From Palsa-504 sp963834685 (GTDB taxonomy: Bacteria; Actinomycetota; Actinomycetes; Streptosporangiales; Streptosporangiaceae), in assembly GCA_963834685.1 (NCBI GenBank), contig CAWICW010000014.1, positions 1-64,000 on the forward strand: a stretch of DNA of 64,000 nt, given 5' to 3'. Shown in pieces: positions 16,325-25,746 of the stretch (position 1 is its first letter; every line of letters starts with the position of its first letter). The notes beneath the pieces were generated by a model. It worked only from the letters and a program-made list of their open reading frames with translations, did not search any database and was not told the origin of the DNA. Both the position numbers and the translations under genes were made by a program.

Positions 16325-17348
16325 ATGAGTTTGGAAGGCCTGAGCGGTCTGGTAAACCGGATCATCGCGTGGGCGGATCGCCTGCAGCGCAAGCATGGTG
16401 TGCTGGGGGTTCCCCTACGCGGTGGTGAAGAAGTACGGCGACGATGAGGGCGGGCGGCAGGCGGCGCTCATCACCTACTACGGATTCCTGAGTATTTTCC
16501 CTCTGCTGCTGCTCGGGGTGGCGGTCTTGTCACGGGTGCTGGCCGATCATCCGGACCTGCGTCAGCGGCTGATCACCGAGATCGTGCCGCAGGCGCTGCG
16601 GTCCACGGTCGAGCATTCGCTGGCTACCTTGCCAACCTCGACAATCCCGTTCGTTGTCGGCCTGGTCGGTCTGCTGTTGTCCGGAACCGGTGTTGTGTTC
16701 TCGGCCTACCAGACGCTGAACCATGTCGCGGCGGTCCGGTATCGTTTTCGGGCCGGTTTCGTCTCACGGTACGTCCGGGTGTTCGTGGTGCTGGCGATGC
16801 TGCTAGTCGGGGCGGTGGCAGTTGGTGCGCTCACGGTGGTGGCCACCGCGCTGCCCCACCAGCCCGGTGTGCAGCGGGCGGCCGCGGTGCTCGGGTCGGC
16901 GTTGGTCGTCTTCTCGGTGCTGCTGTTTGGTGCCAAGTTGCTGCTGGCGCGGCCCGCTCCGGTCCGGGCGCTGTGGCCGGGAGCCATCGTGGGCGCGGCG
17001 GCGGTGACGGTCGTGCTCAACGCCGGGGCGCCGTTGCTGGCCAGGCTGGTGGCCAAGGCCGGGCCCGTCTACGGCAGCTTCGCCACCGTGGCGGGCATGT
17101 TCGCCCTGCTGTACCTGGTCGGTCAGGCGCTGGTGTATGCGGCCGAAGTGGCAGCCGTCCGCTATGCCCGCCTGTGGCCACGTGCCCTGGACCCGAACCG
17201 CCCCACTGCGGCCGATGCCCGCGTGCTGGCCCTGCTGGCCCGCGAGCAGGAACGCATCCCCGCCGCCCGTGTTGAGTTCCACCTTGTAGCGCCGGCCTCC
17301 GCGTCGGTACCGGGTGGTTCCGCGCCAGCCAACGATGGTTCAGGGTGA
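16325..17348 (+). CDS. YihY/BrkB-family membrane protein, apparent frameshift near the N-terminus
   Basis: The family N-terminus is split over two frames. From the ATG at 16325 comes 'MSLEGLSGLVNRIIAWADRL' and 'QRKHGVLG'; the rest ('FPYAVVKKYGDDEGGRQAAL' onward) is in the next frame. The switch falls in a run of five G at about 16405-16409; with four G the reading is continuous and gives about 340 residues. The body has six membrane segments and the family's 'ITYYGFLSIFPLLLLGVAVL'. YihY/BrkB proteins are inner-membrane proteins of uncertain role. Translation could also begin at the ATG at 16395, giving 317 residues. Sequencing error and a real mutation are equally possible. Confidence 0.8.
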
Positions 17349-17709
17349 CACGGCCACTCCAGCTGCGAGCCGGCCAGCGTCATGCCGAAGCGGCGGGCGG
17401 GCTCTCGCCCCGGCTCGACCAGGCGAAGGCTGGAACGACGTTGTTTCAGGCGCCTGCAGCTTTCACCGAGATCCTGATATCCGGCGCTGGTATCAGCTTC
17501 AGCATGCATATGGGTTCCCAGTGTCGAAGAACGTGACGCCGTGCCGTTGATCGCTTGCTTTCCGTGATGAAATGCCCGGCGGTGCCACGCCGGGCCGGTG
17601 GCGTGGCCGGCGTGGTGGAGGCCCGCGGCTCGTTTGTGCGTATCCTGGCCGTCGGTGATCATGCGGACGAGCGCGGCGGAGATGGCCGTCCGGCTAGCTG
17701 AGGAGCGAG
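17349..17709. other. intergenic stretch, no supported gene
   Basis: About 360 bases with only short, unconvincing frames. An AGGAG ribosome site for the next gene lies at the end. Confidence 0.45.
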
Positions 17710-17934
17710 ATGAGCAGCACCGACCCGACGACGATCGGCGTACATCGAGCGCTGCACGAGGCGCTTAACTCGGCCAGGGAAGCCCGGCACCGCCTCGAGG
17801 GCGGGGATGCCGCCCCCGACCTGGACGATCTTGTGGAGCTGGGGACGCTGCTGGCGGCGCTGTCGGACAGTGTCATGGCGGTCAACTCTGAGATGATGGC
17901 CAAGGCGCGCCTCGCGCAAGACGCGAACACCTGA
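17710..17934 (+). CDS. Small helical protein of unknown function
   Basis: 74 residues, ATG preceded by CTGAGGAGCGAG, an excellent ribosome site. The protein is predicted all-helical and acidic: 'TIGVHRALHEALNSAREARH', 'DLDDLVELGTLLAALSDSVM'. A nearly identical copy of its second half lies inverted at 7481-7594, so this is the intact source. No family known to me. Confidence 0.6.
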   Translation: MSSTDPTTIGVHRALHEALNSAREARHRLEGGDAAPDLDDLVELGTLLAALSDSVMAVNSEMMAKARLAQDANT

Positions 17935-18051
17935 GGCGCCAAGGGCGGGATCTGCTCGTCACGTGACAGCCGGTTACGTCCCGCGGGCGGCCAGCAGCCG
18001 GGCCCCGGTGGTTGTCTGGCGACGGAAGAGCCCCGGGCAGCCGGTTCTGGT

Positions 18052-18500
18052 CACACTGGCCGTGCCACGCTGGCCACGGCCTTCCGCTCGCGCAAGGCGA
18101 CCGGGACCGCGGCGAGGATCAGCGCGCCGGTGAGGGCGAACGCCGCCGGGTAGCCGGTGCGCACGCAGATCAGGCCGAAGGCGGCCGGGCCCGCGCCGTA
18201 CCCGGCGTCGTAGGCGAGGTTCCACAACGCGCTGGCCAGCCTCAGGCAGCTGCTCGACCAGCAGCGCGAACGTCGCGTTCTCGAGCACCATCCGGTAGCC
18301 GAACCGCCCGATCGCCGCTGCGGCCACGGCCTCGGCAGCCACGGTGCCGAGCAGCAAGGACCCGGTGATCAGCCCGGCACGGAAGCTGCCGGCGCCGGCC
18401 GCCGCCGCCAGCATCGGCATCACCGACAGCAGCAGGAAGAAGCTGGTGAGCGAGGTGAACTCGGCCGGGAACGTGACTGCCAGCGGCACGCTGAGGAGCC
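18052..18500 (-). pseudogene. MFS transporter remnant with internal deletion and frameshift
   Basis: The N-terminal piece shows the first two or three helices of a major facilitator protein ('LAVTFPAEFTSLTSFFLLLS' and 'FRAGLITGSLLLGTVAAEAV'). Near 18240 it jumps, in another frame, to the last helices ('ALWNLAYDAGYGAGPAAFGL', 'YPAAFALTGALILAAVPVAL') and stops at 18052. The middle eight or so helices are missing. It is directly joined to the oxidoreductase remnant upstream on the same strand. Confidence 0.7.
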
Positions 18501-18847
18501 GCCCCGGAGCCGCTGGTCCGGCTCGACCGTTCGGCCCGCCAGCAGCTGGACCAGGCCGCCGAGCCGTCTGCCGTCCGGGACGACCTGCACCGGCCGCATG
18601 GTGATATCCCTCTCGGCGGCCGGCAGGTCCGCCGTGATCGTGGCCAGCCGGCCGCCTCCACGCCCAGCGCCATCGGCGGCCGGATACCCAGATCCCAGTC
18701 CCCGATGCGGGCGAACTCATCCCAGTTGCCCACCCCGCATGCCCGCACGTCGATCAGGATCTCGTCCGGCCGCAGCCCTGGCGGCGCGCGCAACTCCAGG
18801 ACCTCAACCGAGCCGCCGAACCGGCGCACTCCCGCAGCCCTCACCAT
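18500..18847 (-). pseudogene. Zinc-type NAD(P)-dependent oxidoreductase remnant with internal deletion
   Basis: The N-terminus is intact: 'RRFGGSVEVLELRAPPGLRP', 'IDVRACGVGNWDEFARIGDW' and 'RPPMALGVEAAG', typical of quinone-oxidoreductase-like MDR proteins. Right after 'EAAG' a different frame carries the family's C-terminal part ('ATITADLPAAERDITMRPVQ', 'VVPDGRRLGGLVQLL'). The NAD(P)-binding domain is lost. The start at 18847 remains. Confidence 0.7.
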
Positions 18848-18939
18848 CCGCTCCTTCCGTCAGCTTCGGCATGCCGCCGTGCGGTCGCGGCTGTCGGCGG
18901 GCGGCGCGCAGCTGGCGCGCCGCCCGCCAGTTGCCTGGT

Positions 18940-20136
18940 TCAGCGCAGCGACTTGAACGCGGCGCGCATTTCGGCGGAGAACAGGTCCGGCTGTTCCCAC
19001 GCGGCGAAGTGACCGCCCCGGTCGAGCCGGTTGTAGTAGATGAGGTTGTGGGGGTACGCGCGCTCGGCCCAGCTTCGCGGGGCTTGGTAGAGCTCGTCGG
19101 GGAAGACGCTGATGGCGAACGGGATCGTGATGGGCTTGGCGTCGAAGAAGTCCGCCTTGTTCTCCCAATAGAGGCGGCCCGAGGAAACCCCGGTGTTGGT
19201 CAGCCAGTACAGCGTGATGTTGTCCAGGATGTCGTCTCGGGTCAGGGCGCTGGCCAGGGTTCCCTGCAGGGCCTGTTCGACCAGCCCGGGCTGGCCGGTA
19301 CCGTCGCCGTGGTCCAGCATGAACGCCGCCAGGTCGGCGGGGGAGTCCGCCAGTCCGTACAGCGTCTGCGGGCGCGTGGTCATGATCAGCGCGTAGGCCA
19401 CGTGCTGGGCGTAGAAGGTGCTCAGCTGCTGGTACGCGGCTCGTTCTTCCGTGGTCAGATCCGAGGGCGGCGGGTCGCCGCGCTTGACCGCCTGGTTGAT
19501 GGCGGCCGGGGCGGTGCCGGGCATGTTGGAGTGGATGCCGAGCAGCTCCGGTGCGGCCTGTTCACCCATCGTCTGGGTGACGGCCGCGCCCCAGTCGCCG
19601 CCCTGCGCGACGAAGCGGGTGTATCCCAGGCGCTTCATCAGCACGACCCAGGCCCGTGCGGTGCGGACGGGATCCCACCCGGTGGTGGCCGGCTTGGCGG
19701 AGAACCCGTAACCCGGCAGCGAGGGAATCACCAGATGGAACGCGTCCGCCGCGCTCGCGCCATGCGCCGTGGGGTTGGTGAGCGGCTCGATGATCTTCAG
19801 CTGCTCGATGATCGAGCCGGGCCACCCGTGCGTGACGATCAGCGGGAGCGCATCGGCGTGCGGGGAGCGGACGTGGATGAAATGAATGTCAAGCCCGTCG
19901 ATCTCGGTTATGAAGTTCGGCAGGGCGTTTAGCTTCGCCTCGCACTTGCCCCAGTCGTAGTCGCTTCCCCAGTACCGCGCGAGTTCCTGCATCAGCCCGA
20001 GCCGCACGCCCTGCGAGTCGTCGGTGACCGTCTCGCGCTCGGGCCACCGCGTTGCCGCGACCCGCCGGCGCAGTTCGGCGATCTCCTCTTCTGGAATGTC
20101 GACGCGGAAGGCACGGACTTCAGCTTCGCTGGACAT
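18940..20136 (-). CDS. Epoxide hydrolase-family alpha/beta hydrolase
   Basis: 398 residues, full length. It begins with the epoxide hydrolase N-terminal domain ('FRVDIPEEEIAELRRRVAAT'), then the alpha/beta-hydrolase fold with the oxyanion-hole motif HGWPGS (103-108), the nucleophile in QGGDWG (Asp about 181), and the base histidine in 'RGGHFAAWEQPDLF' near the C-terminus. The lid contains the tyrosines expected of the family. It should open an epoxide to a diol in the cytoplasm; the substrate is not readable. Neighbouring genes are degraded, and no operon partner is present. Confidence 0.9.
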   Translation of the reverse strand: MSSEAEVRAFRVDIPEEEIAELRRRVAATRWPERETVTDDSQGVRLGLMQELARYWGSDYDWGKCEAKLNALPNFITEIDGLDIHFIHVRSPHADALPLIVTHGWPGSIIEQLKIIEPLTNPTAHGASAADAFHLVIPSLPGYGFSAKPATTGWDPVRTARAWVVLMKRLGYTRFVAQGGDWGAAVTQTMGEQAAPELLGIHSNMPGTAPAAINQAVKRGDPPPSDLTTEERAAYQQLSTFYAQHVAYALIMTTRPQTLYGLADSPADLAAFMLDHGDGTGQPGLVEQALQGTLASALTRDDILDNITLYWLTNTGVSSGRLYWENKADFFDAKPITIPFAISVFPDELYQAPRSWAERAYPHNLIYYNRLDRGGHFAAWEQPDLFSAEMRAAFKSLR

Positions 20137-20462
20137 AAGGGCTACTCCCTTTCCCGGGATTGGTTGACGATCGGCAAACGGTCACGGGTCCGCTGGCGGA
20201 GTTCGCATCGGTCATGACAAATCCCCTTTCTGTGGCTCGATGTCGGTGCCAGCGGTGACCCTAGGACAAGCTTGCTCCATCTTGTCTTCAGCGGCTCGCG
20301 CGGTCCGTACCGGGCGGCGATGGCGACCGGTGTCCGCCCAGCCCGGGTAGGCCGGAGGGTGTGCCCGGGTGGTCAAGAGCGCCGAAGTACTGGGAGGGGC
20401 CGGGCCGCTGCTGCGGCTGTTCGCGCCCAGGATGCGCCGCGATACCGCCGGGTCACTGGCTG
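20137..20462. other. intergenic stretch upstream of the epoxide hydrolase
   Basis: About 325 bases between the kinase 3' end and the hydrolase start. It probably holds the hydrolase promoter. No gene seen. Confidence 0.45.
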
Positions 20463-22217
20463 CTAAATGCTGCCGGCCGGCTGCTGCTGGACGCCGTGCT
20501 GGGCCGCGACCGGATCCCACACCTGGACGAACGCCTCCTTAGACGCGTCGGCCTGCTGGTCAGCGTCATACGCGGCGTTATAGGCACTGGATTGAGCGGC
20601 CGGCGTGCACCCGGTATTCAGCTGCTGCTGCGCCCAGGTCAGGTAGTCCCGGTCGGCATCCAGGGAGTCTCGCAATGCCGTGATCAGGTCGGACTTCACT
20701 GTCGCGCCGCTAGCTAGAGCGGCCGTCGGCAGGGCCAACGCCTGGTTGTACTGACTGCTGCGCTGATCCACGACGTTGCGGATCTGACTGACCGCGCCGG
20801 ACAGGTCCGTGCAATTACTGATCTGGCTGACTGCGCCTTGCAACGCCCTCCGGGTGGCGGCGCTTGAACCCAGCAGCTTGTCCACGGCGGCTACCTGCCG
20901 CGATGCCAGGGTGGACGCTGATGACGACGACGGTGCTGGGGATGCGGCGGGGGAGGATATGGCCGGCGTGCCCGGCGCCGGCTTGTTCGAATGGGCCACG
21001 CCGGCGGCCACGCCGACGGCCGCAATGGCCACCGCCGCGACAGCAAGGATGAGCTTGATGACGCCGGGGCGTCGTCGGAAGTGCTGCGGGTCAGCGCCGC
21101 CCGGCCCGCTCACCGAGTCCGCACTCAGGCGGCCCGGTCCGGCCGCAGGCGGCTCTTGCCGGGACCACGGCCAGCCGACCCCGGACTGCACCGGCGCCGG
21201 GGCCTGCGCCGGCTCGGGCCCGGATTCGTGCTGTCGCGCCGGTCCCTCCTCGCCGGAGGCCGCCCCCGCTGCCGCGACTGGCCCGTCGTGCCCCTGTGAG
21301 CGCAACCACGCGGGATTATCCGGCTCACCAGGACACAGCCCCAGCGCCGTACGCAGTTCCTCGGCGAACTGGCCGCAGGTCGCGTAACGGTCGGCCGGGC
21401 TTTTCGCCAGCGCCCTGGCCAGCACCAGGTCCACGGCCGCAGGCAGATCAGGGCGCCGCGCGGTAGCCGCAGGTGGCGGCACATACAGCTGGGCATACAT
21501 CACGGTCAGGCCCTCGTCCTGCCCGAACGGTGGCGTGCCGCACAGCAGCTCGAACCCGGCGCAGGCCAGCGAGTACAGGTCCGCGCGTCCGTCGAGGGCT
21601 CGGCCCTCGATCTGCTCCGGTGCGAGGTAATCAAGGGTTCCCGTGAACTGTCCTGCCGCGGCGCTCTGACCTGGCGGATTCTTACTGATCCCGAAATCGG
21701 ACAGGTACACGTGGCCGAAGTCACCGCCGGGCTGGCGCGGCGTTTTCCCGCCCGCCGTGCTGGCGTCAACAAGCATGCTTGCGAGCTTGACGTCGCGGTG
21801 GATCAGGCCGTGGCCGTGAGCGGCATCCAGGGCCGACGCGACCTGGGCCACGATGCTCCAGGCCCGGGCAAAACCAAGCGGTCCGAGTCGGCTGAGCAGC
21901 GACCGCGCATCGCCGCTCTGGACGTAGCGCATGGCCAGGTACACGATCCCGCCCGCCTCGTCGGCCTGGTAGACGGGAATGATGTGCGGGTGGCCTACTA
22001 CGGCGGCCGCCCGCGACTCGCGAAGGAACCGGGCCCGGAAGGCGGCGTCGCGCGCCAGTTCCGGCGCAACGACCTTGAGCGCCACCTTACGGCCCAGCCG
22101 CCCGTCTCGGGCGAGGTAGACGACACCCGCGCCTCCCCGGCCGATATACCCCTCCAGCCGGTAACCGGCGATCTTGCCGGGCAGTCCCTGCAGGACTCGG
22201 TCCGTCTCGCGGCTCAT
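20463..22217 (-). CDS. Receptor-type Ser/Thr protein kinase with altered catalytic loop
   Basis: 584 residues from the ATG at 22217; the frame is open to 22298 but the extra residues are basic leader-like sequence. Residues 20-290 form a PknB-type kinase: Gly-rich loop 'GRGGAG', Lys48 in 'VALKVV', 'SDFGISK' (Asp174) and 'YLAPEQI'. The catalytic loop reads 'HRDVKLASML' rather than 'HRDVKPANxL', so the metal-binding Asn is Ser and the Pro is Leu. A Pro-rich linker precedes one membrane helix ('LILAVAAVAIAAVGVAAGVA'). The 150-residue extracellular domain is helical with two cysteines and a Gln/Ala-rich end. It should signal an external cue by phosphorylation, if active. Confidence 0.88.
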   Translation of the reverse strand: MSRETDRVLQGLPGKIAGYRLEGYIGRGGAGVVYLARDGRLGRKVALKVVAPELARDAAFRARFLRESRAAAVVGHPHIIPVYQADEAGGIVYLAMRYVQSGDARSLLSRLGPLGFARAWSIVAQVASALDAAHGHGLIHRDVKLASMLVDASTAGGKTPRQPGGDFGHVYLSDFGISKNPPGQSAAAGQFTGTLDYLAPEQIEGRALDGRADLYSLACAGFELLCGTPPFGQDEGLTVMYAQLYVPPPAATARRPDLPAAVDLVLARALAKSPADRYATCGQFAEELRTALGLCPGEPDNPAWLRSQGHDGPVAAAGAASGEEGPARQHESGPEPAQAPAPVQSGVGWPWSRQEPPAAGPGRLSADSVSGPGGADPQHFRRRPGVIKLILAVAAVAIAAVGVAAGVAHSNKPAPGTPAISSPAASPAPSSSSASTLASRQVAAVDKLLGSSAATRRALQGAVSQISNCTDLSGAVSQIRNVVDQRSSQYNQALALPTAALASGATVKSDLITALRDSLDADRDYLTWAQQQLNTGCTPAAQSSAYNAAYDADQQADASKEAFVQVWDPVAAQHGVQQQPAGSI

Positions 22218-22766
22218 CAGCGCACCACCGGAGGTACCCGATCCGGGACCGGCCAGCACCCGCCGTGCCCGCCGGGGCCGGCGCGATACCGATGGCAATG
22301 GTGAAATCCGCCGTGCAGCTCACGAACCTCCGTCCGCGGTACGCCGGGCTGGCAACAGCACAACGACCGGCCCGGGATCTGGTGCCCGGCCGTAATCGCG
22401 AGCCCACCGGGCCAGTGCCCGCAGCCCGGCTCCCCACGATAGTGACATTTCAGCAGGCCCGTACGGCCAACAGGAATCAGGTCATGCGGCCTGGCCGCGA
22501 AATCACCGGCGGGCAGCGAACTATCTCGCGCTGCCGACCACCGGCCGCAAACTGCACATGCCCGAGTCGAGGCTCACCGGCGAGAGGAGGCTGGAGAACG
22601 GGTCGGTGATCCTCACCTACGCGCCCGGCACGAGAGTTTCCCGAGTCATCTACTGAGATTTGTGGACTTCGGCGATGTGTGGCGCAAGGGTAGATGGTAA
22701 GACCGGTCCCGGAGCCGGAGACATCGAGACAGGCTGCTGACATCAAAGGGAGAGGAGCCAGGCATC
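22218..22766. other. intergenic stretch between kinase and VOC gene
   Basis: About 550 bases without a supported gene. A short frame near 22560-22656 reads 'MPESRLTGERRLENGSVILT' before a TGA; it has no recognised relative and could be a gene tail. Divergent promoters for the kinase and the VOC gene are expected here. Confidence 0.45.
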
Positions 22767-23390
22767 GTGGACGAGAAGCTCGAGGTGATTGTCATCCCCG
22801 TGTCGGACGTCGACCACGCCAAGGAGTTCTACGCAGGCCTCGACTGGAGACTCGACGCCGACGTCGCCGCTGGTGGTAACTTCCGCCTCGTCCAGCTCAC
22901 ACCTCCGGGCTCCCAGTGCTCGATCCAATTCGGCACGGGCATCACGTCCGCCGCCCCCGGCTCCGTCCGGGGCCTGTACCTGACCGTCTCCGACATCGAG
23001 GCTGCGCGCGCCGGGCTCGTCGCCCGTGGTGTCGAGGTCAGCGAGGTGTTCCATGAAGGGGCACCCGGCGCCCGGTTCGGTCACGACGGCACGGACGGCC
23101 GCGTCAGCGGCCCTGCGCCGAAGCATGCCAGCTACGGATCGTTCGTCTCGTTCAGCGACCCCGACGGCAACAGCTGGCTGTTCCAGGAGATCACGACCCG
23201 GCTTCCCGGGCGCGTGGACCCGGCCGTGACCTCGTTCGGCTCCGCGAGCGACCTGGCCGACGCGATGCGGCGCGCTTCGGCCGCCCACGGCGAACACGAG
23301 AAGCGCATCGGCAAGGCCGACGCGAACTGGCCCGACTGGTACGCCCGGTACATGGTGGCGGAGCAGGCCGGGACGGAGCTGCCGACGTAA
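22767..23390 (+). CDS. VOC-superfamily (glyoxalase/bleomycin-resistance-like) protein
   Basis: 207 residues from a GTG at 22767, with GGGAGAGGAGCC upstream. Residues 1-135 form a vicinal oxygen chelate module: 'VIPVSDVDHAKEFYAGLDWR', 'GLYLTVSDIEAARAGLVARG', 'YGSFVSFSDPDGNSWLFQEI'. The C-terminal 70 residues ('DLADAMRRASAAHGEHEKRI', then 'WPDWYARYMVAEQAG') are an extension often found on actinobacterial members. The reaction is not predictable; the family includes dioxygenases, isomerases and binding proteins. It is 68 bases upstream of the flavin reductase and may share its transcript. Confidence 0.85.
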   Translation: MDEKLEVIVIPVSDVDHAKEFYAGLDWRLDADVAAGGNFRLVQLTPPGSQCSIQFGTGITSAAPGSVRGLYLTVSDIEAARAGLVARGVEVSEVFHEGAPGARFGHDGTDGRVSGPAPKHASYGSFVSFSDPDGNSWLFQEITTRLPGRVDPAVTSFGSASDLADAMRRASAAHGEHEKRIGKADANWPDWYARYMVAEQAGTELPT

Positions 23391-23458
23391 GCGACGACGA
23401 CGTGATCGTCATCGGGCCGGGACGGGCTCGGTGTCACCAGTGACCGACGGAGGAAACC

Positions 23459-24847
23459 ATGAGCTCGAGCAGGGATTACGACGTGATTGTTTTCGGCGGC
23501 GGGGCGCCCGGGGAGCACTGCGCTGCGGCGCTGGCCGCGCGCGGGTTGCGTGTCGCCGTCGTTGAGCGGGAGCTGGTCGGCGGTGAGTGCTCTTACTGGG
23601 CGTGCATCCCGTCGAAGTCGCTGCTGCGCCCGGGCGAGGCGGTGCACGGCGCACGGGAAGCCGCCGCGACCGCGCAGGTCGACGTTCCGGCCGCGCTGGC
23701 CTGGCGGGACTTCATGGTGTCGAACTATTCCGACGCGGGTCAGGAGCGCTGGCTGGCGGGCCGGGGCATCGACCTGCTGCGCGGCACGGGCCGGCTGGCC
23801 GGCACCGGCGTGGTCGAGGTCGGGGGCGTCCGCCACACCGCGGAGCACATCGTCGTGGCGACCGGCTCCGAGCCGATCGTGCCGCCGATCCCGGGGCTGC
23901 GTGAGCTCGAAGGCGTCTGGGGCACCCGCGAGGCGACGAGCATGAAGGCTGTGCCGCGCCGTCTGCTCGTGCTGGGCGGCGGATCCGCAGGCGTCGAGGT
24001 GTCACAGATCGTGCGGCGTCTGGGCGGCGAGGCGGTGCTCATCGAGGGCGCTGACCGCCTGGTTCCCCGCGAGGCCGCGCCGCTGGGCCAGGCGCTCGGC
24101 GAGGCCCTGCGCCGGGACGGAATCGAGCTGATCCTCGGGAAGCACGCCACCGCCGCGCGGCGGGAGGGAGAGGAGTACGTCCTGCAGGTCGACGGCGGCA
24201 CGGACCTGCGGGGCGACCGGCTGCTCGTGGCGACCGGCCGTCGCCCGCGCGTAGCGGGGATCGGCCTTGAGACGGTTGGCGTCCAGGCCAACCCCCGCGG
24301 CATCCCGGTTGACGAGTACCTGCGCGCCGGTGAGCGCCTGTGGGCAATCGGCGACGTCACCGGCATCTGGCCGCTTACCCACGTCGGCGAGTACGAGGGC
24401 GACGTGGTCGCGGCGAACATCGCCGGCGATATGCGCCCGGCCAACTACGAAGCCGTTCCGCGCGTCACCTACACAGATCCGCAGGCCGCGGCGGTGGGCG
24501 CGCTCGAAGCGGAGTACAGCGGCAGCGCGCCCGTGTCAGCGGTGCCGAAAACCGCCACCTACACCCACGCCTACGCCGAATCTAACGGGTTCTTGACGCT
24601 GCTGTCCGACGGCAAGCGACTGACCGGCGCCTACGCGCTCGGGCCCGAAGCCGGCGAGTGGATGCAGCAGGCGACACTGGCCATCCGCGCCCACGTCCCG
24701 CTCGAGGTACTGAGCGACACGATCCAGCCCTTCCCGAGCTTCTCGGGGATCTACAACGCGGCAGTAATGGCGCTCCGCATGGCGATCGCGGACAAGCCGC
24801 AGCCGGCCGGACCGATGGACGCGCAGATGGCGAACTTGTCGAAGTGA
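23459..24847 (+). CDS. FAD-dependent pyridine nucleotide-disulfide oxidoreductase (Lpd/MerA-like)
   Basis: 462 residues. FAD motif GGGAPG at 13-18 and a redox disulfide CSYWAC (Cys44, Cys49) in 'GGECSYWACIPSKSLLRPGE'. The NAD(P) motif is 'LVLGGGSAGVEVSQ', and 'LWAIGDVTGIWPLTHVGEYE' is the second FAD contact. In true dihydrolipoamide dehydrogenases the C-terminus holds an H-P-T-x-x-E base pair. Here the matching segment is 'IQPFPSFSGIY', so both the His and the Glu are replaced. It is therefore probably not lipoamide dehydrogenase; another dithiol, quinone or metal-reducing activity is likely. The ribosome site GGAGGAAACC is strong. Confidence 0.85.
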   Translation: MSSSRDYDVIVFGGGAPGEHCAAALAARGLRVAVVERELVGGECSYWACIPSKSLLRPGEAVHGAREAAATAQVDVPAALAWRDFMVSNYSDAGQERWLAGRGIDLLRGTGRLAGTGVVEVGGVRHTAEHIVVATGSEPIVPPIPGLRELEGVWGTREATSMKAVPRRLLVLGGGSAGVEVSQIVRRLGGEAVLIEGADRLVPREAAPLGQALGEALRRDGIELILGKHATAARREGEEYVLQVDGGTDLRGDRLLVATGRRPRVAGIGLETVGVQANPRGIPVDEYLRAGERLWAIGDVTGIWPLTHVGEYEGDVVAANIAGDMRPANYEAVPRVTYTDPQAAAVGALEAEYSGSAPVSAVPKTATYTHAYAESNGFLTLLSDGKRLTGAYALGPEAGEWMQQATLAIRAHVPLEVLSDTIQPFPSFSGIYNAAVMALRMAIADKPQPAGPMDAQMANLSK

Positions 24848-24948
24848 GGGACGGCGCGGGATTCCTGCTCGCAAGCGCCGCCGGTGACCGGTGACCGATG
24901 CTCAGCCCATCCCGGTGAATAATCGGGGCTAAGTCCGAACGATGCAAG

Positions 24949-25734
24949 CTAGGCCTTCTTAGTGGCTAGGCGGCCGTTGGCCAGCGCGCTGAGGTCGACG
25001 TCGTCGAGCGTGGTGACCACGATGTCGGCGTGCGCCGCGGCCAGGAGCCCGGCGTCATCGGCGCGTGCGATTCCGATCGCCGCCATGTCGCCGGCCTTGG
25101 CGGCCTGGACGCCCGCCGGGGCGTCCTCCATCACGATCGAGTCCTCGGGTGCGGTCCCGAGCTCATGCGCCGCGGTGAGGAACATCTCGGGATCTGGTTT
25201 TCCGTGCGCGAAGTCCCGGCCCGATACGTCGGCGTCGAAATACTCGAGCAGCGTCAGCCCGGGTCGCAGCGACGCGGATACGATCCCGTGCTCCTGCGCG
25301 AAGGTGTCGAGCCTTATCTGCCGCAGAAACAGCCCGGCGTTCTTGGAGGAGGAGGCCGCCGCCACCTTGATCCCGGCGTCCTTCACCCCGATGATGAAGC
25401 GCAGCGCGTCGGGGTATGCGGTGAAGTCGCCGGCTTCGATCAGCCGGATCACCATCGCTTGCTTCCGGTCGGCGTACTCGGCCAGGCGCCCGCCGTCGTC
25501 GGGGACGTGGAAGTACTCCAGTGCCGCGCGCGCGCCGCTCATCCGGGGCTTGCCGGACATCTGCTCGTTATAGACGCGGGACGTGAACGCCTCCGGCGAC
25601 CAGCTCGTGCGGTTGCGGATGTCGCTCCAGTCCGACTCCATCAGCTGGCGCAGCGACTCACGCCATGCTTTCTCGTGCGGCGAGTCGACGAGCACTCCGT
25701 CGACGTCAAAAATCGCTCCCCGGAACGTCGCCAC
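24949..25734 (-). CDS. HAD-superfamily hydrolase, beta-phosphoglucomutase-like
   Basis: 261 residues. Motif I is 'GAIFDVDGVLVDSPHEKAWR', with the nucleophile and acid/base Asp pair; motif II is in 'KVAAASSSKN', and motif III/IV in 'GKPDPEMFLTAA' and 'VMEDAPAGVQAAKAG'. It groups with beta-phosphoglucomutases and sugar phosphatases. It follows the GH65 phosphorylase by 12 bases. GH65 phosphorolysis releases beta-glucose 1-phosphate, and beta-phosphoglucomutase turns this into glucose 6-phosphate, which fits the pairing. Confidence 0.88.
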   Translation of the reverse strand: MATFRGAIFDVDGVLVDSPHEKAWRESLRQLMESDWSDIRNRTSWSPEAFTSRVYNEQMSGKPRMSGARAALEYFHVPDDGGRLAEYADRKQAMVIRLIEAGDFTAYPDALRFIIGVKDAGIKVAAASSSKNAGLFLRQIRLDTFAQEHGIVSASLRPGLTLLEYFDADVSGRDFAHGKPDPEMFLTAAHELGTAPEDSIVMEDAPAGVQAAKAGDMAAIGIARADDAGLLAAAHADIVVTTLDDVDLSALANGRLATKKA

Positions 25735-25746
25735 ATGTCCTCCCTC

